Source: Bordetella sp. FB-8 (GTDB lineage: Bacteria > Pseudomonadota > Gammaproteobacteria > Burkholderiales > Burkholderiaceae_B). From it: a stretch of DNA of 64,000 bases. The notes under the pieces are model-generated. The model worked only from the letters and a program-made list of their open reading frames with translations, was not told where the DNA came from and searched no databases. Shown here in pieces: positions 45,777 to 54,568 of this stretch. How positions within the stretch are numbered: position 1 is the stretch's first letter; each line of letters starts with the position of its first letter. The position numbers and the translations under genes were made by a program. Location: contig NZ_KB907784.1 of NCBI RefSeq assembly GCF_000382185.1, positions 2,319,633 to 2,383,632 of the forward strand, written 5' to 3'.

Positions 45777-46409
45777 ATGTACGACCAATCCAAGTTATCC
45801 GAGTTAATCCGGTTCGCACGAGTCGATGCGGGCTCCACCATCATCGACGTTTACCCAGGTGACGGCGACTGGACCCGTCTCTTCTCGGATGTCGTGGGAC
45901 CCGAAGGACGGGTCTACAGCTTCGTGCCGGCCGAAGTCGCCCACTTCAATAACGATCCGGTCGGCCGCATGCGAACGCTTGCGAGGGAACCGGGCCGAGA
46001 GAACGTGGAAGCCGTTTCGGCGGACCTCGTGGCGATTCCGGAGGTCATGCAACAAGCGGATGTTCTTTGGATGCATCTGTTCTACCATGATCTCCACACC
46101 GCACTGATCCAGACCAAGGGCGCGACGGCGGCCGACTTCAACCGAGCCGTCTACGAGCGGCTAAAGCCCGGCGGGTCCTACGTCATCGTCGACCATGCCG
46201 CCGCCGCCGGGGCAGGCACGAGCGACGCCCAATCGTTGCATCGGATCGACCCTGCGTCTGTCCGCGAGGAGGTGGAGGCAGCCGGCTTCGTGCTTGATGC
46301 GCAAAGCACCTTGCTCGCGAACAAGGACGATCCTCACTCGATCAAGGTGTTCGACTCCTTGATCAAGGGAGAGACCGATCGCTTTGCCTATCGGTTCGTG
46401 AAGCACTGA
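45777..46409 (+). CDS. SAM-dependent methyltransferase-like protein
   Basis: The 210-residue protein resembles class I methyltransferases. Motif I is the variant IIDVYPGDGDWTRLF, motif II is around RVYSFVPAEV, and YERLKPGGSYVIVDHAA is the usual post-motif region. There is no signal peptide, although many relatives with the YPGDG variant are exported. AAAGGAG precedes the ATG. It follows the NTF2-like gene by 106 bp. Substrate unknown. Confidence 0.75.
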   Translation: MYDQSKLSELIRFARVDAGSTIIDVYPGDGDWTRLFSDVVGPEGRVYSFVPAEVAHFNNDPVGRMRTLAREPGRENVEAVSADLVAIPEVMQQADVLWMHLFYHDLHTALIQTKGATAADFNRAVYERLKPGGSYVIVDHAAAAGAGTSDAQSLHRIDPASVREEVEAAGFVLDAQSTLLANKDDPHSIKVFDSLIKGETDRFAYRFVKH

Positions 46410-46433
46410 CAGATCCCGACCCCGACTTCGCCA

Positions 46434-46945
46434 ATGGAGCTACGTCACCTTCGATGTTTCATCGCGGTCGGCGAGGAGCTTCATTTCGCGCGTGCCGCTG
46501 AACGGCTACACATCGAGCAGTCACCGCTGTCGCATGCGATAAAGGAATTGGAAGAAGACCTGGGCGTCAAGTTGTTTGTTCGCACGACGCGCAGCACACG
46601 GCTGACTCGTGCAGGAAAGCGGTTTCAGGAGCATGTGCCGCGTGTGCTCACCGCTTTACAGCAGGCCTGCGACAGTGTGAAGGCTGTCGCGGCGGGCTAC
46701 CATGGCCTGCGCTATCGGACAGCGTTTCACAGGGCCGATTGACCGCCTTGCTGGCCTTGTGCCGGGAACAAGAATCAGAGGTGGATATCCGCCTGTACGA
46801 GGTGTCCTTCGCACAGCAGGTGAAGGGCTTGTCCGGTGACTTGTACGATGCGGGCTTCGCTCAGTGTGCTGACGTCGATGACGGTCTCATCGCAATTCCT
46901 GTGCGGCAGGAGCGGCAACTATCGCGGCTTTCCTTCAGGGAGTAG
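46434..46945 (+). pseudogene. Frameshifted and truncated LysR family regulator
   Basis: The first frame encodes the LysR HTH (MELRHLRCFIAVGEELHFARAAERLHIEQSPLSHAIKELE) to about residue 92. A frameshift near 46715-46740 moves the continuation (LLALCREQESEVDIRLYEVSFAQQVKGL, typical LysR effector-domain start) into another frame, which stops at 46945. The last ~130 residues of the effector domain are missing. Confidence 0.85.
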
Positions 46946-47245
46946 CCTTGCTTTTCTAATTGTCGTTCTGCAAGAAGGACGAGTCGGCAAACATGTGCTT
47001 TTTTGCCCGCCTCGCCAGGCGCCAGGCTGAGTCGACATGCATTTTTAAGATTGGGGGCTGTGCAAGCGAACGCAGCCCCGCCCCGGTTGTTACCAACTCA
47101 GCGTTATTGTTATTCGCAATGCGCCAAATAGATGCGTAAAGTAACATCCTACGTGTGCGGTCAATAAGCTCGATCTGCGGACTCTGTAGTACAGGGTGTA
47201 TGGCTTGTGGCCCATGACTCGATCAAGTCCTATAGCGAGAGTCGA
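46946..47245. other. Intergenic stretch at the right edge of the accessory region
   Basis: No coding sequence is recognisable in these 300 bp. A 7-bp stem (GGGGCTG 47054-47060 with CAGCCCC 47073-47079) could be a terminator, but no T run follows it. The AT-richer part at 47090-47160 may hold the promoter for the next gene. No copy of the tRNA-Pro 3' end was found here. Confidence 0.5.
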
Positions 47246-49948
47246 ATGAAAGATCAAAAAAACATCGACAATGCGCTACCCGGTTCTGCACAAGCGCCGG
47301 CCGCCTATGACGCGCTCACCGATTTGCCCAACCGGGCAATGGTCCTGCGGGAGGGGCAAAGGCTTCTGGCCGAGTTCCAGCGTGCCGCTACGCATCTTTC
47401 TTTGCTGCTGATCGGTCTGGACGGACTCTCATCGGTCGGGATAACGTTGACCGACCCCTTGAGCGATGTGGCGATCCAGCAAGTCGTCGGGTGTCTGAAA
47501 AATTCCTTCCGCGATATGGATTTTCTAGGGCGCGCCGGCGATCGCGTGTTCGTGGCCCTTGTGCGCCATGAGGACCCCCGGCACATTACGGCGATCGCGG
47601 CGCGTATTGCGCACATGCTGAACGAACCGTTCTCGGGCATGGGCCAGAACATTCCGGGTGGCGCGGTGCGCGCGCGCCTGGGCGTGGCCACTTATCCCCA
47701 AAACGGGGCCGATATCCAGGCGCTGCTCGCGCATGCGCAAGCCGCAATGCGCCATGCCCAGAACGCGGGAGACGGCCAGCCCGGCTTACAGGGCAGCGAT
47801 TCCAGCCAGGGTCTGGATGAAGGCACGGGCCAGGTTCTTACGAACATCGAACCGAATGCCGCAGGGCGCGAACCCGCCTCGAAGCGGTCTGCGCTGTATG
47901 GCGGCAGCGTCTCCCGCAGCCTGGCATCACTGACCGCGACCCTGCGGCCACACATGGACGCCATCGTCGACGACTTTTACGGCCGGCTCAGTCAGATGCC
48001 TGGCGCCCAGGACATCATCAACAGCCTGTCTCAGGACGAACTCTCACACCTGAAGGGCAAGCAAAAAGACAATATCCTGATGCTTTGCTCCCCGGTTCTG
48101 ACGGAGCGAGAGCATGAGGCCACTGCCCTGAGGCTGGGACGCATGCATGCCATGACCGGCCTGGACCGGGCCATACTTGCCGATAGCCATGAAACGCTGC
48201 AGAGCATCATCCTCGATTATGTCGATGCGTCATGGCACTCACGGGCGCTTTCGATACTTTACCGCCGGCTCCTGAAGGAGCTTGCGTGGCAATTGCACGC
48301 CGTGCAGGATCTTCAGCAGTCCCATCAGCGTATCTTGCAAGAGATCAACGCGCTTTCATGGAATGCCAGGAGTTATCTCGATCTCATCACCCAGGCGACC
48401 GATGTCCTGGCGCTGAGCGAGGGCATCCTGGGGTGCGTCCTCATGCGTCCGGACGATAGTGGCCTGCTCATGCTCGAAGCGCTGGCCGGCAATGCGGTTC
48501 ATGATGTTTTCGAAAGCGTCCAGGCACAGCAAAAGACCTGGCTGTGGGCGGGCGAGGATCCGACCAAGCCGGGGCCGACCCACAGGGCCTGGCATACCAG
48601 GCAGATCGAACGCTGCCTGAATTACGCGACGGACGCGTCGGTGGCGCATTGGGCCCCCTTGATCCGAGGCACGGCGATCCGTTCGAGCGTCACGCTTCCG
48701 CTGGTCATCTCCCAGGACCGCGATCCCATAGCCCTGCTTGCCCTGTATGCAAAGTTTCCGGGCGGATTTTCTTCGCGCGAACAGAAGGCGTTCCTGGTTC
48801 AGGTGCAGTCTTTGCTGGTCTTCGGCATCAACCGGCTGGAGAGCTGGAGCGGCGTGACGCACACCGTTCCCTACTTCGTAAGGCGCCGCTGGCATGCCCT
48901 GCTGGAGGATACCGGCCTCGAAATGCACTATCAGCCCATCGTCGAACTGAAAACGAACCGCACCACCAAAGTCGAAGCGCTGGCACGGCTGCGCGACGGG
49001 AGCCGGTTGCTCACCCCCGCGCAATTTTTTCCCGCACTGTCGATGGAAGACTTCTTCCATCTGTATGTGCGTGGCCTGAATCAGGCCTTGAGGCAGCGCG
49101 TCCAATGGCGTGCGCAAGGTTTGGAACTGGACATTGCCGTCAATTTGCCGGCAGCCGGGCTGACCGATGCCAGATACGTCCAAGCGACGCGCGAGGCCTT
49201 GAAAACCCACGCCTGCCCGCCGGCTGCGCTCACCCTGGAAGTGCTCGAGACCGAAGAGCTCGCGCCGAACGTCGACTTGATCGAAGCGCTTGGCCACTAC
49301 CTGAACCTTGGGGTGATGCTTGCCGAGGACGACCTGGGGTCCGGCTACAGCAGTCTCTCGCGTTTGCGGGAAATTCCTTTCCAGATCGTCAAAATCGACC
49401 GCAGTCTCATCCATCAGGTCAGGCAGGACGCGTTCAATGCGCTTCGCTTTGTCTATCAACTGACCCGGTTGGGCCACAACCTGGGCAAAAAGGTCGTTGT
49501 CGAGGGTGTCGAAGACGAAGGCATGCTTCGGGCGATTGCGCTGCTGGATACGGACTATGTGCAAGGCTATGTGGTCGCCAGGCCGATGCCGGCCGATGCC
49601 TTGCCCGACTGGCTGGCCTCATCGCGCAGTCCCTTGCCCGTTTGCAGCGACAATGTCCGCGCGGATAACCCCATGGTCAAGCTGGCGTGCCTGCTGACCT
49701 GGGAGGAGGAACTGCACCTGCTGCTGGAAGGCACCTGTCCGCCGCTGCCCACGGACGACGCCCGGCTTTGCGACATGCGAAACTTGATCATGTCTATGCC
49801 CATTTCGGACTCCGGTGCGGTTCAGGCCAAGAACCAGCTGTTTGCCAATGCCCTGGATGACGGTCTGCGCAGCATGGCTTACGTCCAAGCCCGCGAAGAG
49901 CTGATCATCATGATTTTCAACGCCTGTCCGGACAGGCCGCCAGTATGA
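47246..49948 (+). CDS. Globin- and GAF-containing EAL-domain c-di-GMP phosphodiesterase with degenerate GGDEF
   Basis: Numbered from the ATG at 47246 (900 residues; a GTG at 47207 is an alternative). A GGDEF-like domain lies at about 20-180 but has AGDRVFVA in place of GGDEF, so it is probably inactive. A globin-coupled-sensor domain spans about 225-355: DDFYGRLSQMPGAQDII, then LRLGRMHAMTGLD with the presumptive haem-ligating H301. A GAF domain spans about 375-535. The EAL domain (about 550-790) keeps E577 in KVEALARLRD, NLPA, LEVLETEE, the metal pair in AEDDLGSGYSS, KIDRSLI and VVVEGVED. About 100 further residues are unidentified. It should hydrolyse c-di-GMP in response to O2 or another haem ligand. 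An Aer-like receptor follows at 54 bp. Confidence 0.82.
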   Translation: MKDQKNIDNALPGSAQAPAAYDALTDLPNRAMVLREGQRLLAEFQRAATHLSLLLIGLDGLSSVGITLTDPLSDVAIQQVVGCLKNSFRDMDFLGRAGDRVFVALVRHEDPRHITAIAARIAHMLNEPFSGMGQNIPGGAVRARLGVATYPQNGADIQALLAHAQAAMRHAQNAGDGQPGLQGSDSSQGLDEGTGQVLTNIEPNAAGREPASKRSALYGGSVSRSLASLTATLRPHMDAIVDDFYGRLSQMPGAQDIINSLSQDELSHLKGKQKDNILMLCSPVLTEREHEATALRLGRMHAMTGLDRAILADSHETLQSIILDYVDASWHSRALSILYRRLLKELAWQLHAVQDLQQSHQRILQEINALSWNARSYLDLITQATDVLALSEGILGCVLMRPDDSGLLMLEALAGNAVHDVFESVQAQQKTWLWAGEDPTKPGPTHRAWHTRQIERCLNYATDASVAHWAPLIRGTAIRSSVTLPLVISQDRDPIALLALYAKFPGGFSSREQKAFLVQVQSLLVFGINRLESWSGVTHTVPYFVRRRWHALLEDTGLEMHYQPIVELKTNRTTKVEALARLRDGSRLLTPAQFFPALSMEDFFHLYVRGLNQALRQRVQWRAQGLELDIAVNLPAAGLTDARYVQATREALKTHACPPAALTLEVLETEELAPNVDLIEALGHYLNLGVMLAEDDLGSGYSSLSRLREIPFQIVKIDRSLIHQVRQDAFNALRFVYQLTRLGHNLGKKVVVEGVEDEGMLRAIALLDTDYVQGYVVARPMPADALPDWLASSRSPLPVCSDNVRADNPMVKLACLLTWEEELHLLLEGTCPPLPTDDARLCDMRNLIMSMPISDSGAVQAKNQLFANALDDGLRSMAYVQAREELIIMIFNACPDRPPV

Positions 49949-50002
49949 GCGAGGCGATGCCTCGTTCGCTCAAGCACTTCATTTTCTGCCCCTGAGAGCA
50001 TC

Positions 50003-51661
50003 ATGCGAATTAATCTTCCCGTTACGCAAAACGAATACGTCTTTCCCGCTGACCAGACGCTGATCTCCATTACGGACCTAAAAGGCCGCATCACCTATTG
50101 CAATTCCAACTTCGCGACCGTCAGCGGGTACGCCCAGGACGAGCTGCTGGGGCAGCCGCACAATCTGGTGCGTCACCCGGACATGCCCGCCGAGGCATAC
50201 CGCGATATGTGGGATACGATCGAATCCGGACGTCCGTGGACCGCCCTGGTCAAGAACCGGCGCAAGAACGGCGACTACTACTGGGTGCGGGCCAATGCCA
50301 CGCCCATGCGCGACGGCGAGAAAATCGTCGGCTATCTCTCCGTGCGCAGCCATGCGCCGAAAGCGCAAACCGAGCTGGCTGAAAAGCTGTACGCCAGGAT
50401 GCGGCGCGACCTCGAGCGCGGCCGTCTCGTGCATGTTCTGCATCGCGGCGAGTTGGTCGTCAAGACACCGTGGGGCCGTCTCAAACGCATGCTGGCCCTG
50501 GGTTTGCGCGGAAAATTCGTTCTGACCACGCTGGCTGCGGCGGCGGTTCCGGTCGCGCTGGTGTTCATGCAGTCTCCCGCGTGGGTCTGTGCCGTCACCG
50601 GATTGCTTGCCGCGCTAGCCATGGCGATGGTGCAGATCAGCATGGTCGCGCGGCCACTGCGCAACATACTCGGCATTACCAATCAGCTGGCCGCCGGCGA
50701 TCTGTCCAATCCCATCGAGGTCAGCGGCAAGGGTCAATTCGCGCAAATCCAGCTTGCCCTGGCACAAATGGCGCTATCCATACGCACCGCTGTCCGCGAT
50801 GTGCAGGACGAGGTGATCAACCTGCGCAGCGGTACGCGCGAAATCTCCGCGGGCAACCAGGACATGTCCTCGCGTACCGAATCGCAAGCCAGCAGTCTGG
50901 AGGAAACCGCGGCCGCCATGGATCAGATCAACGGTACGGTGCAGAACACCGCGGCGCTCGCCGAGGAGGGAACATCTCTGGCGCGCGACACCAGCATGGT
51001 GGTCACGCGCAGCCATGAGGCCGTCGAAAACGTCGTCGATACCATGAAGAGCATCAATCAGGCCTCCAACCGCATCGGCGACATCATTCAGGTAATCGAA
51101 GGCGTGGCGTTCCAGACCAATATCCTGGCCCTGAACGCGGCGGTCGAGGCCGCGCGCGCCGGCGAGCAGGGCAAGGGCTTTGCCGTCGTGGCCGGCGAGG
51201 TGCGCGCCCTGGCGCACCGCACGACCCAGGCGGCCAAGGAGATCAAGACACTGATCGAAGAGTCCGCCCAGTGGGTGACCGTCGGCGACCAGCGTACCGA
51301 GCAGGCGCGCCAGCGCATGAACGAAGTGATGGAGTCGGTCCAGCGCGTCATGAGTCTGCTCGAACAGATCAACACGGCCTGCAAGGAACAATCCCTTGGC
51401 GTGTCCCAGGTCAACGCGGCCGTCACGCAGCTCGACGATATTACCCAGCAAAACGCGGCCATGGTCGAGCAACTGGCCGCGTCGGCCTCCTCGCTGGACG
51501 ATCAGGTGAACCAGGTGCACGACGCCATACGCGTGTTCCACCTGAGTGCCCAGGACGTGAGCCTGGCACAGGCCGATGCGGTCCAGTTGCGCCGCCAGCA
51601 CCGCGGCAACCCATCGGAACCCACGCGGGTTCCGGCCAAGCGGCTTGCGCTGACGCAATAG
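50003..51661 (+). CDS. aer: Aer-like PAS-containing methyl-accepting chemotaxis protein
   Basis: The 552-residue protein lacks a periplasmic domain. A PAS domain (residues 15-118) contains [33 protein letters not shown] and [23 protein letters not shown], as in the FAD-binding PAS of Aer. Two adjoining hydrophobic segments (about 172-205) anchor it, followed by a HAMP and a signalling domain. The CheA/CheW-contact tip is [37 protein letters not shown]. No CheR-tethering pentapeptide ends the protein. It would steer swimming by redox state. It is encoded right after the globin-EAL protein. Confidence 0.9.
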   Translation: MRINLPVTQNEYVFPADQTLISITDLKGRITYCNSNFATVSGYAQDELLGQPHNLVRHPDMPAEAYRDMWDTIESGRPWTALVKNRRKNGDYYWVRANATPMRDGEKIVGYLSVRSHAPKAQTELAEKLYARMRRDLERGRLVHVLHRGELVVKTPWGRLKRMLALGLRGKFVLTTLAAAAVPVALVFMQSPAWVCAVTGLLAALAMAMVQISMVARPLRNILGITNQLAAGDLSNPIEVSGKGQFAQIQLALAQMALSIRTAVRDVQDEVINLRSGTREISAGNQDMSSRTESQASSLEETAAAMDQINGTVQNTAALAEEGTSLARDTSMVVTRSHEAVENVVDTMKSINQASNRIGDIIQVIEGVAFQTNILALNAAVEAARAGEQGKGFAVVAGEVRALAHRTTQAAKEIKTLIEESAQWVTVGDQRTEQARQRMNEVMESVQRVMSLLEQINTACKEQSLGVSQVNAAVTQLDDITQQNAAMVEQLAASASSLDDQVNQVHDAIRVFHLSAQDVSLAQADAVQLRRQHRGNPSEPTRVPAKRLALTQ

Positions 51662-51784
51662 GCCGATTCGATCCGTCGCCGGCATACCGGGAAAGTCGGC
51701 TCTTTCTCCGATCCGCCGCGTCGATTCTTCGGCGCGGCGAGCCTGCGCTCGCTTAGCAAGGGGAAACTCGCCCGGATCGGGCTT

Positions 51785-52180
51785 GTGCTGGCGCAGAGGG
51801 CGCTGTTGGCGCATATGGCTGTGCGCGACGTGCGTGACGAGGTGGAGAATTTGCGTCAAAGCACTCAGGCCATCGCGGTCGGCAACCAGGATATGTCCGC
51901 GCGCACGCAATCGCAGGCCCGCAGCCTGGAGCAGGCTGCGGCGGCCCTGGATCAGGTCAACGGCACTGTGCAGAGCGCAGCCGCGCCGGCCGGCGAAGGC
52001 GCGACACTGGCGCGCGACACGCGTGTGGTGGTCGATCGCGGCAAGGAGGCGGTGCAGAACATGGTGCGGGCGATGATGAGCATCAACGAGGCGTTGCACC
52101 GCATGGGCGGCATCATCGCCAAGGCTGGCCGCATGCCTGCGGCGTGCGTGCCCGGCGTTGCGGATCCCTCGAGCGCTTGA
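51785..52180 (+). pseudogene. Truncated duplicate of the Aer signalling domain
   Basis: About 95 residues align with residues ~262-360 of the preceding receptor: VRDVRDEVENLRQSTQAIAVGNQDMS here versus [26 protein letters not shown] there, continuing to MSINEALHRMGGII. The match stops just before the hairpin tip, so the CheA/CheW-binding part is absent, as are sensor and membrane regions. It lies 123 bp after the receptor gene and looks like a decayed partial tandem copy. Confidence 0.8.
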
Positions 52181-52239
52181 TCGACTCCCGACGAATCGGG
52201 TACAACACGAGGCGATCAAAACAAATGAGGAGACGCGCC

Positions 52240-53043
52240 ATGAAGTTCTCGAAAATCCTGCTTGCAGGCATGTTGTCGATTTGCGCCCTGAGCCTGACCG
52301 CCGCGGCGGCCCGTGCGCAAGATCTGCTGGATTCGGTCAAGCAGGCCGGTGTGCTCAAGATCGGCCTGGAAGGCACGTACCCTCCGTTCGACTCGCGCAA
52401 CAGCAAGGGCGAACTCGTCGGCTTTGACGTTGACGTCGCCAAGGCCCTGTGCGCCAAGCTGGGCGTCAAACCCCAGTTCATCCCCACGGAATGGAGCGGC
52501 ATCATCGCCGGCCTGCAGGCCGGCAAGTTCGACGTGATCATCAACCAGGTGACCATCACGCCGCAGCGGCAGCAGGCGCTGGATTTCAGCCAGCCTTACA
52601 CGTATTCGGCGGCTCAGCTGATCCAGCGCGCCGACGACAAGCGCGACATCAAGTCGCTGAGCCAGTTCAAGGGCAAGCTCAAGCTGGGTGTGACGCTGGG
52701 CACGAACTACGACCAGATGGCCAAGGCGGTTCCGGGCATTAATGTGCAGACGTATTCGGGCGCGCCTGAAAAGCTGGCCGACCTGATGGCGCATCGCATC
52801 GACGCCACCATCGACGACAGGCTCATGCTGCCCTACATCATCAAGACCTCGCACTTGCCGCTGCGTCCGGGCGAGATCCTGCAAGGCGCCAACCAGGAAA
52901 TGGGCATCCCCTTTCGCAAGGGCAACCCCAAGTTCGCCAAGGCCATCAATGACGCGCTGACCGCGATGAAGCAGGACGGTACGCTCAAGAAGATCTCGAT
53001 GCATTGGTTCAACACCGATGTGACCCATCCCATCGGACACTGA
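52240..53043 (+). CDS. Amino-acid ABC transporter substrate-binding protein
   Basis: The 267-residue precursor has a Sec signal peptide (KFSKILLAGMLSICAL...AAAARAQ, cleavage about residue 27). The mature family 3 solute-binding fold includes VLKIGLEGTYPPFDSRNSKGELVGFDVDVAKALC and DFSQPYTYSAAQLI. It is closest in pattern to polar amino-acid or cystine binding proteins (FliY/TcyJ-like). The start at 52240 is chosen for the signal peptide; an ATG five codons upstream is possible. A permease gene follows behind a strong hairpin. Confidence 0.88.
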   Translation: MKFSKILLAGMLSICALSLTAAAARAQDLLDSVKQAGVLKIGLEGTYPPFDSRNSKGELVGFDVDVAKALCAKLGVKPQFIPTEWSGIIAGLQAGKFDVIINQVTITPQRQQALDFSQPYTYSAAQLIQRADDKRDIKSLSQFKGKLKLGVTLGTNYDQMAKAVPGINVQTYSGAPEKLADLMAHRIDATIDDRLMLPYIIKTSHLPLRPGEILQGANQEMGIPFRKGNPKFAKAINDALTAMKQDGTLKKISMHWFNTDVTHPIGH

Positions 53044-53060
53044 TCCTTCGTTCTCCCCTT

Positions 53061-53103
53061 GCGCCGCGCCGCCGTAGCAACGGCTGGCGCGGCGCGGTTT
53101 TTT
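53061..53103 (+). terminator. Strong hairpin with T run between binding protein and permease
   Basis: A perfect 10-bp GC stem (53061-53070 with 53086-53095), extended inward by a 5-bp stem (53071-53075 with 53080-53084) after a one-base bulge, is followed by GG and six T. It is a full intrinsic terminator placed inside the transporter operon, expected to lower permease expression relative to the binding protein. Confidence 0.85.
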
Positions 53104-53113
53104 CGGATTGCAC

Positions 53114-53773
53114 ATGGCGCATCTCGATCTCATCTGGCAGTCCTTGCCCGTACTTCTGCAGGGCGCTGCGATTACCCTGAAATTCGCGCTGGCATCGGCG
53201 GTCTTGGGCTTATGCGTCGGCGTCGTGGTCGCCATCATGGGCATCAGCCACAATGCCGCTCTCAGGCGCACTGCAAAGGGCTACGTCAGCCTCATGCGCG
53301 GTACGCCGCTGCTGGTGCAGATCTTCGTCATCTATTACGGTCTGCCGGACATCGGCATTACCTTCGACCCGACATCGGCGGGCATACTCGCCTTGACCGC
53401 CAATGCCGGCGCCTACCTGTCGGAAAGCATGCGCGGCGCGATCCTGGGCATCAGCCAGGGCCAGTGGGACGCGGCTCGCAGCCTGGGCCTGGGCTATCTG
53501 CAGATATTGCGATACGTGATCTGCCCGCAGGCGCTGCGGCTCGCGGTTCCCAGCCTGGGCAACACGCTGATCAGCCTGATCAAGGACACCTCGCTCGTCT
53601 CGGTGATCACGGTGACCGAACTGCTGCGCTCGGCTCAGGAAGTGATCGCCGCGACCTTCCAGCCGCTGCCTTTGTATTTGACCGCCGCCGCGATCTATTG
53701 GCTGCTGAGCACCGGGATGGCGGCGGTGCAGCGGCATGTCGAGGCGCGCCTGGCCAGATCCATCGTGCGCTGA
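53114..53773 (+). CDS. Amino-acid ABC transporter permease
   Basis: The 219-residue inner-membrane protein has four to five hydrophobic segments and the HisMQ-type motifs GYVSLMRGTPLLVQIFVIYYGL, ANAGAYLSESMRGAILGI and EAA loop GQWDAARSLGLGYLQILRYVICPQALR. It pairs with the binding protein upstream. The start at 53114 (MAHLDLIW) is preferred over a TTG two codons earlier. No ATP-binding subunit follows; the next genes are on the other strand. The system must borrow an ATPase or have one elsewhere. Confidence 0.9.
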   Translation: MAHLDLIWQSLPVLLQGAAITLKFALASAVLGLCVGVVVAIMGISHNAALRRTAKGYVSLMRGTPLLVQIFVIYYGLPDIGITFDPTSAGILALTANAGAYLSESMRGAILGISQGQWDAARSLGLGYLQILRYVICPQALRLAVPSLGNTLISLIKDTSLVSVITVTELLRSAQEVIAATFQPLPLYLTAAAIYWLLSTGMAAVQRHVEARLARSIVR

Positions 53774-53822
53774 CGGACGAGGCGGCGTGGGTCCCGCGAG
53801 GCCTGCCGGCCGGCGCCGCGGT

Positions 53823-54536
53823 TCAGGGCCGGTGCGTCCAGGTCCTGAACGGGAAATGCAGCGCATGTCCCGTGAAGTCGGGAAACTCATGGAAGTCGGC
53901 GCGCAGGGCGTCGCGCACCGGCGTCTGCATGGCCGCCGTCATGGCTTGCGGCGTATCGAAGATCACCTTGTTGCGCTGCATGCAGGGCCGCACGGGCAGC
54001 GGCAGATCGCAAATGGCCACCGCCGGCGTGTAGATGTCGATGCCGCGTATGCCCGGGAATTTCGCCAGCAGGTAGGGGTGGTGGGCGACATAGAAGACGT
54101 GCCAGGCGTTTTCGTCCTGGGCCGGGCCGGCATATTCCACCCAATAACTCAGGCTGCCGTCCTCGCCCTGCGCGATACGTTCGTCGGCGACGGCATAGCG
54201 GCGCGCCAGCATCGCCTGCTGCGCGGCCGGCACGCCCTTAAGGCTGGGCAGGAACTTGGGTTCGACCAGCACCGACAGGTGCGCGCCGGGGTGCAGCAGC
54301 GTTTCCAGCGCCAATACGTCGGCAAAATCGAGCTGCAGGATGAGCGCGGGCTGGGCCTGCTCCTGCTCGCCGGCGTAATGCGGATCGTGCGCCTGGGCCG
54401 GGGTGAGGATGTGTCCCGCCAGCAGGCCCGGGCAGCCGCGGATCAGCGCCTTGAGCGCATTCAGGTCGTATTCGTCGACACGGGTGCCGGCGCTTGCGCC
54501 CGCGCCTTGCCAAACGCAAAACCAGGTAATAGCCAT
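53823..54536 (-). CDS. Conserved hypothetical protein, possibly EthD-like
   Basis: The 237-residue cytoplasmic protein begins MAITWFCVWQGAGASAGTRVDEYDLNAL. It contains HVFYVAHHPYLLAKFPGIRGIDIYTPA, a spacing reminiscent of EthD/dimeric alpha-beta barrel proteins (His-His-Pro followed by PGIR). No catalytic motif is certain. The gene is 32 bp downstream of an SDR gene on the same strand, so the two probably share an operon and a pathway. The function is unknown. Confidence 0.6.
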   Translation of the reverse strand: MAITWFCVWQGAGASAGTRVDEYDLNALKALIRGCPGLLAGHILTPAQAHDPHYAGEQEQAQPALILQLDFADVLALETLLHPGAHLSVLVEPKFLPSLKGVPAAQQAMLARRYAVADERIAQGEDGSLSYWVEYAGPAQDENAWHVFYVAHHPYLLAKFPGIRGIDIYTPAVAICDLPLPVRPCMQRNKVIFDTPQAMTAAMQTPVRDALRADFHEFPDFTGHALHFPFRTWTHRP

Positions 54537-54568
54537 GGTGTCGGGCCTTCGAGGTTGGGGGCGTTGGG

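Noticed and set aside
46946..47245. attR copy of the tRNA-Pro 3' end at the right edge of the accessory region
   Set aside because: No repeat of the T-arm/acceptor sequence could be seen; the integration idea rests on context only.
37703..47245. Complete integrase, transposase or insertion sequence in the accessory region
   Set aside because: No open frame shows DDE, HTH-transposase or tyrosine recombinase motifs, and no terminal inverted repeats with flanking duplications were seen.
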